Of a stretch of 64,000 bases of DNA, positions 36,101 through 45,797 are shown one piece after another. The translations under genes were made by a program, and so were the position numbers. This DNA comes from Liolophura sinensis. Taxonomy: Eukaryota > Mollusca > Polyplacophora > Chitonida > Chitonidae. Position 1 is the first letter of the stretch. Each line of letters starts with the position of its first letter. Where the stretch lies: assembly GCF_032854445.1 (NCBI RefSeq), contig NC_088304.1, forward strand, positions 26,301,704-26,365,703. The letters run 5' to 3'. The notes below the pieces were generated by a model. The model was not told where the DNA came from and did not search any database. It worked only from the letters and a program-made list of their open reading frames with translations.

Positions 36101-39100
36101 AGGATGGTACTATACATATACATACAGCACTGACTGATCCTAATTCAGGATGGCACTATTCTTATACAAACATCAATGACTGATCCTAATTTAGGATGGT
36201 ACTACTCTTATACAAATAGCACTAACTGATCCTAACTTAGGACGGCACTACTCTTATACATACAGCACTGACTGATCCTAGCTTAGGATAGTGCTACACA
36301 TATACATACAGCACTGAATTGTCCTAATTTTTAGGTTGGCACTACCCTTGTACATACAGCACTGATTGATCCTAATTTAGGATGGTACTATACATATACA
36401 TACAGCACTGACTGATCCTAATTTAGGATGGTGCTACACATAAACATACAGCACTGACTAGTCCTAATTTAGGTTGGCACTACCCTTGTACATACAGCAT
36501 TGATTGGTCCTAATTTAGGATGGTACTATACATATACACACAGCACTGACTGATCCTAATTTAGGATGATACTGTACAACACTCAATGATCCTATATTAG
36601 GATTTTACAACACAGATCTACAAATGCACATCACTGATTGGTATTATACATAATGTATACATACAGCACTGATTTTGTCTGCTTTCCTCCCCTTGTCATC
36701 GGTCTTCATCAAATACTGTGAACAACAAAGAACAAACTGACTGAAACATTTATAAAATACAACATAAATGTGTTATTCATTGTGTTAAACATTTTGGCTT
36801 AAGGGAGTAATCAAGGTCTAAAATTTGTCTTTATATAGTAAGAAAAACACCAGGGTCAAAATTATCACCTTCCATTTTTATGATAAATGTACTTTTGTTT
36901 TCGATATCTAATCTACTTTCATCTGGTAATTCATGTTTAATACCAAATTCAACAATGTTTTGCTTATAAGACATGTCAGGTTTATGTGTGGAAAAAACAT
37001 GGCATTCTCTCTAAACCATTGCACCTGCATGTCAGTACCGAAAACATCTCCTGACTTCATGAGCAGGGTGTGAACATCTTGCCACTTGATTGAAGGATTA
37101 GTTTTATCATAGGCAGTCTTGACCATTTGCGTGTATCTACAAACATTTAAATATTGTTTTACGGTAAAGAAATGTACCTACTTCTGGGGTCTTGTAATCT
37201 CTGTCTAGCTCATTGAGAATGTCTCTTGTCTCAGAGTTGATGGTTTTTAAATTATATTTTGGATTCTTCTTGGCATCTTCATCTGAAATGCACAATTAGC
37301 CAAAAATGAAATGGAATCAGAAACATTGTGGTTATATTTCAGGTTATAAATACATTTCTGATTTTGTAACAGACTTATACTTCATGTTATAATTATATTC
37401 AGATCTTGTAACAGACTTATATTTCAGGTTATAAATACATTCAGATCTTTGTAACAGACTTATGTTTCAGGTTATAAATACATTCAGATCTTTGTAACAG
37501 ACTTATGTTTCAGGTTATAAATACATTCAGATCTTGTAACAGACTTACATGTATATTTCATAAATACAATCTTTGTAACATTCTTTGTCCTCTGTTCAGA
37601 GAAGAATGCTTTGCTAAGATATGAGGACAAGCATTGAATTTCATCTAAAGATTGGTATTTAAAAATACATTTTATACAGAACACATAAAGGCCTAAAGAC
37701 GACATGTTTGATCCCATCGGTACTTCACAGAAGAAATTCACACAAAACTCTTTGGCACCATAATAAAGTTGGATGAATCAATCGAAATCAAGCACAACGT
37801 ATTAACTCAAAAATGTATTAACTCAAAAACGCTAAACTTTAGATGAAATACGCTAGGTCATATGCTATACACTATATTCACATAACAGAATTCCTCATCA
37901 ATATGACCTTCACATGTACAAAAAGCTTACACAACCTATTCTCCGATGAACGAAATAAATATAGTAAATACAGTACTACAATTGTCCAACCAATATATAT
38001 TTAACTGACTTTTGATCACGACACTTCATAACCTGTCCACCGACTCTACAGAAAAACATATAATTCTTTCCGCTCAACATTTGTAAACCATGCACACAAA
38101 AAAATCAACCAATTTTTTTTTTCATGACTTTTTTTTTCCATCATGAATTTTTTTAAATTGCATTTCTCTTTCCACATGACTAGTGCTCAGATATATTTCA
38201 CTTGTGCAAGACCAAATTTTACTCTGTCAAACTGTGTGGTTTGAACATGGCATCACCATCACAGAAGGTGAAATATTAATAAAGAATTAGATAAATATTT
38301 ACATTCATATCAACATGGACCAATGTTGAACAACTTTCCTCCAACATGGCTGCCAAAATATATATATACGTAGGTCTAGCAAAACTTATGCTGGTAGATC
38401 ATACTCATGGAAAGCACAGTATTTGATTGGTGGTATACGCCGTACTCAATGATATTTCACTTATACGACAGTGGCCAGCATTATGGTGGGAGGAAAGTGG
38501 GCAGAGCCCGGCGGAAACCCACGACCATACCCTGGTTGTTGCCAGACCTTCCCCTAGTATGGCCAGAGAGGAAGCCAGCGGGAGCTGGGCTTAAACTCAC
38601 ATGAACTGGTGGGAGACTCCTGGGTCTTAGCGCCGTACTGGGGGAAGACTTGTTAACATTTGACTGACCTATCTCATTTATAATGCAGCCTTTAATAAAG
38701 CTTTCACACAAAATGGATGCTTTTCAATTTCATGAATTCTGAAATCAGTCTACAGAATGAAGATTCACACTCTTATAACAATATATGATATTAAGTACAT
38801 TGTATCCACAATGAATCACGTCAAGTCAACATACCATCTTCTACTTTGAGGTTGTTTTTCACATGATAAAAACTTGAAATGTTGAACTTATCCAGATTGG
38901 GTAGGATCCTGTAAAGAGAAATAGAAATTAAGACAGTAAAATTAAGACAAAAATATACTCTGTTTCAAAAAAAAGTGATGGTTGTCTGTCAGTACTTCAG
39001 TGATATAACTCACCTTTAGTGTGATCCAACCCTTCTTGGTAAGTGTCTCATCTGTCAGCACCTCAGTCAAACTCACCTTTATTGTGATTCAACCCTTCTT

Positions 39101-42100
39101 GGTAAGTGTCCTCATCTGTCAGTACCTCAGTGACGCAACTCACCTGTATTGTAATCCAACCCTTCCTGGTAAGTGTGTCATCTGTCAGTACCTCAGTGAT
39201 ACAACTTACCTGTATTGTCACCCAACCCTCCTGATAAGTGTCTCATCTGTTAGTACCTCAGTGATAAAACTCACCTTTATTGTGATCCAACCCTTCCTGG
39301 TAAGTGTCTCATCTGTCAGTACCTCAGTGATACAACTCACCTGTATTGTGATCTAACCCTTCCTGGTAAGTGTCTCATCTGTCCGTACCTCAGTGATACA
39401 ACTCACCTGTATTGTGATCCAACCCTTCCTGGTAAGTGGCTCATCTGTCAGTACCTCAGTGATACAGCTCACCTGTATTGTGATCCAACCCTTCCTGGTA
39501 AGTGTCTCATCTGTCAGTACCTCAGTGATACAGCTCACCTGTATTGTGATCCAACCCTTCCTGGTAAGTGTCTCATCTGTCACTACCTCAGTGATACACC
39601 TCACCTTTATTGTGATCCAACCCTTCTTGGTAAGTGGCTCATCTGTCAATACTTCAGTGATACAACTCACCTTTAGTGTGATCCAACCCTTCCTGGTAAG
39701 TGGCTCATCTGTCAGCACCTCAGTCAACTCACCTGTATTGTGATCAAATCCTTCCTGGTAAGTGGCTCATCTGTCAGTACCTCAGTGATACAACTCACCT
39801 GTATTGTGATTCAACCCTTCCTGGTAAGTGTGTCATCTGTCAGTACCTCAGTGATACAATTCACCTGTATTGTGATCTATCCCTTCCTGATAAGTGTCTC
39901 ATCTGTCCATACCTCAGTGATACAACTCACCTGTATTGTAATCCAACCCTTCTTGGTAAGTGTCTCATCTGTCAATACTTCAGTGATACAACTCACCTGT
40001 ATTGTGATCAAATCCTTCTTGGTAAGTGTGTCATCTGTCAGTACCTCAGTGATAAAACTCACCCGTATTGTGATCCAACCCTTCCTGTTAAGTGTCTCAT
40101 CTGTCCGTACCTCAGTGATAAAACTCACCTGTATTGTAATCCAACCCTTCCTGGTAAGTGGTTCGTCTGTCGGCACCTCAGTGATACAACTCACCTTTAT
40201 TGTGATCTATCCCTTCCTGGTAAGTGTGTCATCTGTCAGTACCTCAGTGCGCAACTCACCTGTATTGTAATCCAACCCTTCCTGGTAAGTGTGTCATCTG
40301 TCAGTACCTCAGTGATACAACTCACCCGTATTGTGATCCAACCCTTCCTGGTAAGTGTGTAATCTGTCAATACTTCAGTGATACAACTCACCTGTATTGT
40401 CACCCAACCCTTCCTGGTAAGTGGCTCATCTGTCAGCACCTCAGTGATACAGCTCACCTGTATTGTCACCCAACCCTTCCTGGTAAGTGTGTCATCTATC
40501 AGTACCTCAGTGATACAGCTCACCTGTATTGTCACCCAACCCTTCCTGGTAAGTGTGTCATCTGTCAAGCACCTCAGTGATACAGCTCACCTGTATTGTG
40601 ATCTAACCCTTCCTGGTAAGTGGCTCATCTGTCAGTACCTCAGTGATACAACTCACCTGTATTGTCACCCAACCCTTCCTGGTAAGTGGCTCATCTGTCA
40701 GCACCTCAGTGATACAACTCACCTGTATTGTCACCCAACCCTTCCTGGTAAGTGGCTCATCTGTCAGTACCTCAGTGATACAACTTACCTGTATTGTCAC
40801 CCAACCCTTCCTGTAAGTGTGTCATCTATCAGTACCTCAGTGATACAACTTACCTGTATTGTCACCCAACCCTTCCTGGTAAGTGTGTCATCTGTCAGTA
40901 CCTCAGTGATACAACTCACCTGTATTGTGATCCAACCCTTCCTGGTAAGTGTCTCATCTGTCAGTACCTCAGTGATACAACTCACCTGTATTGTGATCCA
41001 ACCCTTCCTGGTAAGTGGCTTATCTGTCCGTACCTCAGTGATACAACTCACCTGTATTGTAATCCAACCCTTCCTGGTAAGTGTGTCATCTGTCAGTACC
41101 TCAGTGATACAACTCACCTGTATTGTGATCCAACCCTTCCTGGTAAGTGTCTCATCTGTCAGTACCTCAGTGATGCAAGTCACTTGTATTGTGATCCAAC
41201 CCTTCCTGGTAAGTGGCTCATCTGTCAGCACCTCAGTGATACAACTTACCTGTATTGTCATCTAACCCTTCCTGGCAAGTGGCTCATCTGTCAGCTCCTC
41301 AGTCAACTCACTTGTATTGTCACTCAACCCTTCCTGATAAGTGTCTCATCTGTCAGCACCTCAGTGATACAACTTACCTGTATTGTCATCTAACCCTTCC
41401 TGGTACGTGTCTCATCTGTCAGCACCTCAATCAACTCACCTGTATTGTCACCCAACCCTTCCTGGTAAGTGTCTCATCTGTCAGCACCTCAATCAACTCA
41501 CCTGTATTGTGATTAAATCCTTCCTGGTAAAAGGCTCGTCTGTCAGCAAATCTCTCATGAATTTAGCCTTCAAGTTCAACCTCTCCACAGCCTGTAACAA
41601 AAAAATATGCAGTAATCTTGTCAGATTTCTCATTTGAATGTTATTTAACACCAACACCTGATTCAAGAGAATGAGATAAAAATATAAACAGAACTATCAA
41701 CAGGTAAAGAAAGCCCACCATTGACAACTAAATGTATATCCAAAAATGCTAAAAAGTTTATTTTGCAAATATTTTCCTCTGTTAGTTTTGGATTGAAGTC
41801 TGAGATGGGTTAAAAAAAGTAGTTTTTGCAACTTTTCAGTGTTTTTTCTATTCATACTTTTCGGTTATGAGAAAAATGAACAACATATGGGGTTCTATTC
41901 TGTGCCTAGTGCGCATTTAACAGAGGTGTTAGAATTCGGGGTGTAAGGCATTAACTTCTGGTTTCTTAATATCTGGAAATAATTTTGTGAAAATTAATCT
42001 TGACAAGAAAGGTGCCCAAATTAGAAATCTCTTATTTGGCCCTGCATGTCCTTTTATGTAATAATCTGTGATCAAATGAGGTTGATTTCCCCAGAGAAGG

Positions 42101-45100
42101 AGAGCCTTATTGCAACCCACTACTCTTTTCAAAATGTACATAGTTTTTCACACTGATTATTCCAGCTAAAACAAAATATACTTACATCATATGAAAACAC
42201 ATTTCCAGTGACCTTTACAGCTACTATGTGGGAGTTCTCATTTAGGACTTTGTATGTTACTGGACAATGGTACTTTCCTGAAATTAGGAGGAAAGCTTGC
42301 ATGTGTGTACTGATATACACTGCACATGTATAAAGTCACAGGGCCAGGTTTTGTACCTGATCATTTGGTAATTTGGTCCACCACTTTGTATATGATATCT
42401 ATGTTTTATATGAAGATACAAGTTCCACATGTTTAATAAATACATTTGAGCTAGAATTTTGTCTCTTCTCCTAAAAGATGTGTTCAACCTGAGTTTTAAT
42501 CATACAGTATTTATATTTTTAATATGTTCATAAATATAATCATAACTCAGATTAAATGCATGTCTTTGGATATAAACAACACATTCACATTCAAATAAAT
42601 TTATTAGACATGCATCATTTTTTAGAACATTATTATGCAAACATGACAAATGTACGTGGTGGTCCCCAACACCCACCATACAAAAATATTTTCAAGTACC
42701 CTTTAATCTTGAAAGAAAAAAACTTTTCCCTCTGTTTCATTTGGTATTTGTCTCATTTTTGTGTTTTCTTTTCCTTTAATACAAAACTTACCATAACACA
42801 AGAGCAATGAGACTTACAGTCAGACTTTAATTTTTCTATGTTACCATATAACTGGTGTTTAATGTGGAACCACACTAAGGATTTTTACCTTTAATACAGT
42901 GGTCAGCTAAATGCAAGGAAGAAACAAGGAAGAGTCTGGAGAAAATCTCTCCTGAATGTCAGGCACTGATGAATGAACTGTTTTCATAGAAATGACTTCT
43001 ATTTGTGACAAGAAAAAATGTTCTTTTTGCTCTGAAGACATGTAAGTTTTATTGTGAAAATGCTTCCAATCAACACGAAACCCTAATTTTTGTCTAAAAC
43101 TAGGGATCAAATATATTTAAAACATGAACGAAAAAGTCTGCTTTTTATACATATACATAAAATTATCTCAGATTGCTATCAAAACTTACCCTCTGCATTT
43201 TTATGAAAATGCAACTTGATTAAATCCTTTGCTGTCATTTTCTGGAAGTGTAATCAATGGAAGATTGATAAAATTAGGAAACGCAGGGTTTCATGTATCC
43301 ATAATGTACAAAAGGAAAGAAGGGATGCAGCCACAATCAACTGGGTTATCTCCCTTTTTTCCTGACACGTTTCCACACCGTTGAAAATGTGCCACAAGGC
43401 ACTATAGAGCACAGAGATATGATAAGCTATCACTCTTTAGGGAATGACCATTCACCTTAAGATTGTCTTGAAATAGCTAAAACTCATGACCGAAAAGATG
43501 TTGAGGTTTGTGCGTAAGGTAGTATGATACACTGCATCTCACTGGAAAAATGTAAGTTTCAGTAACAAAAGTAATATTTTAATGCATTTATTTGCTCCTA
43601 AAACTGCACGTTTTCAGATGAAACTTTAGTCCCATTACCGTAATTACGTTAAGTAGGCATTAATATGTACAAGACATATACACACTTCAACAAGACATAT
43701 ACACACTTCAACACACTTCAACAAGACATATACACACTTCAACAAGACATATACACACTTCAACAAGACATATACACACTTCAACACACTTCAACATCAC
43801 ATAATCAGTGATTTTGCCAGTGCAATTACAAACAACTGTTGCCAGCTCCTGATACAGGACTTCTCAAGATCAGGATATTTACTGGGTATGCCCTAGGGTT
43901 AAGATCTCAATCCCACGCATACCCTGGTGAATAACTAGCAGCACTCAGCAGCAGATTACCATTTTATAAATTAGCGTGTATACCCTAAATGACTACAGAT
44001 TTTGTCCATGATTAACTTGCCCATTTCTCCTGATTCTGGATGTTTTACTGATTTTAGAAGGTGTTTTGAGGCTTGCTAGGAACACAGGATGATTTTCTGC
44101 TGGAAAATTGTAAGCTTCAGCACCAAAAAAAAATATTTTGGACATTTATTTTCCTCTAAAAATGCAATTTTGTGGGGAAATTTTAGGTCATATAGGCTTT
44201 ATTTTGTACCTGCACCGAAAAAAACCCCAAAAGCTTCTGATTAACGTTACAATGATTACAATCTCAAATCATTATTTTCTTAATCGCAAACAACTACTTT
44301 TACACTGATTTAAAATGATACCAGGTGCTGTCCCATAAGGCTGTTGTACACTGTTAAAGTTAATTGGTTTAAAAAGAGAAGTATTCTCATCTTATGTTAT
44401 CATTGTTGGTTGAGGGGGAATACACAGTATTTACATGGTGAGTGGTTCAAAACAAACTAAGAGTATAACCTAGCTAATACACACTATAGATATCGCATGT
44501 ATACTCAAAAATATGTGTTTAAATATTCTTTTATGAATTTCTTTGCTAGAGCAATGTAAAGTCTATACTTTCTAGTAAAAGGCTGTTTTTATTCAGTATC
44601 TAGTAAGTGACCACATTTATGCATGGACGTGCATGTGTCTGACAACTGCTACATCATTTGTGAAATTAGACAACAAAATCAACATCCACTGAAGACAACT
44701 AGCCCCCATTTCGCTGAAGGGCATATTAAAGTCGCAACTCGTGTCCTAAGTTAAAGCTTACAACATACAACCATTTCCCAAAGCAATACTACCCAGGCCT
44801 TATTGTGTACTGAGGGGCAAAACTTACATCTTCAGACTAAATCATGATTTGTTGGTAAAATGCAGCACATACATTTAGTGGAATGTACTACACTCCCCAG
44901 TCCAAGCAGACAACACAGAAAATAACCCAAATATGGTTGCTGTCAATCAGATATGCTTCATTAACGATTTATTATCACTGAAGTGATTCGTAAAAAAAGA
45001 AATACCTTTAATATATAAATGTGTGTGTGATGTAAACAAATTATAAATTTGAAACATTAAAGTTACAAACAGTAATGTAGATCGCTCAACTGATATACTA

Positions 45101-45745
45101 CTAAGTACAAAATGTTAGGCCATGTGCTTTTCTTTTGACAGTCTATGAATATTTTGTGTAACTTGAGCCAGCAATCCTCTATAACCTTACCTCTCCTGTC
45201 GTTGGATTGATTCCGTACTTCTTTAGGAACGGTACAATATTCCTGCAAATTTGAAACTCAAAATTAGCCTTTATTTGCCCAGTACTCAATTACAATTTAC
45301 CCAAATAATTAAAATACATGAATACTCACCTACCACTACAAACTTCATTTATGATACAAGGGCTAAATTTCTTACAAAACTGACTTCAGTTCTATACGTA
45401 CATGTATATTTCTTCTCTGATTGTCACATAAATGTAATATTTATTTATTTATATGGTTGGTGATATACACTGTACTTAAGAATATTTCACTTATACCACA
45501 GCAGGCAGATATCGAGGGAACATAAATGTACCAAAACATCCCTTTGTTATTATTGTGACACCACACTTTTGCTCACTACCGGGACACAGTACAGCTACAT
45601 GTATGCTAGGCCCACCATGGTGGGATGGTGATTGTTTGTCCACTCACTATAGGCGTAAGATCTGATCAAGATGTGAGTATCATGGCGTAACTATGGTACT
45701 ATCGTGGGTGTATGATTGCGGTATGGTTTTATCACCTTAAAGCGA

Positions 45746-45797
<52 letters not shown>

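Noticed and set aside
36908-37126. 72-codon frame [18 protein letters not shown] in PPIL2 intron 9
   Set aside because: Exons 9 and 10 join in phase without it and no PPIL2 protein has such a segment.
39021-41637. Series of long open frames (up to 295 codons) on both strands rich in [18 protein letters not shown] or ITEVLTDE
   Set aside because: They are translations of the 66-bp tandem array in multiple frames; no start context, splice sites or family.
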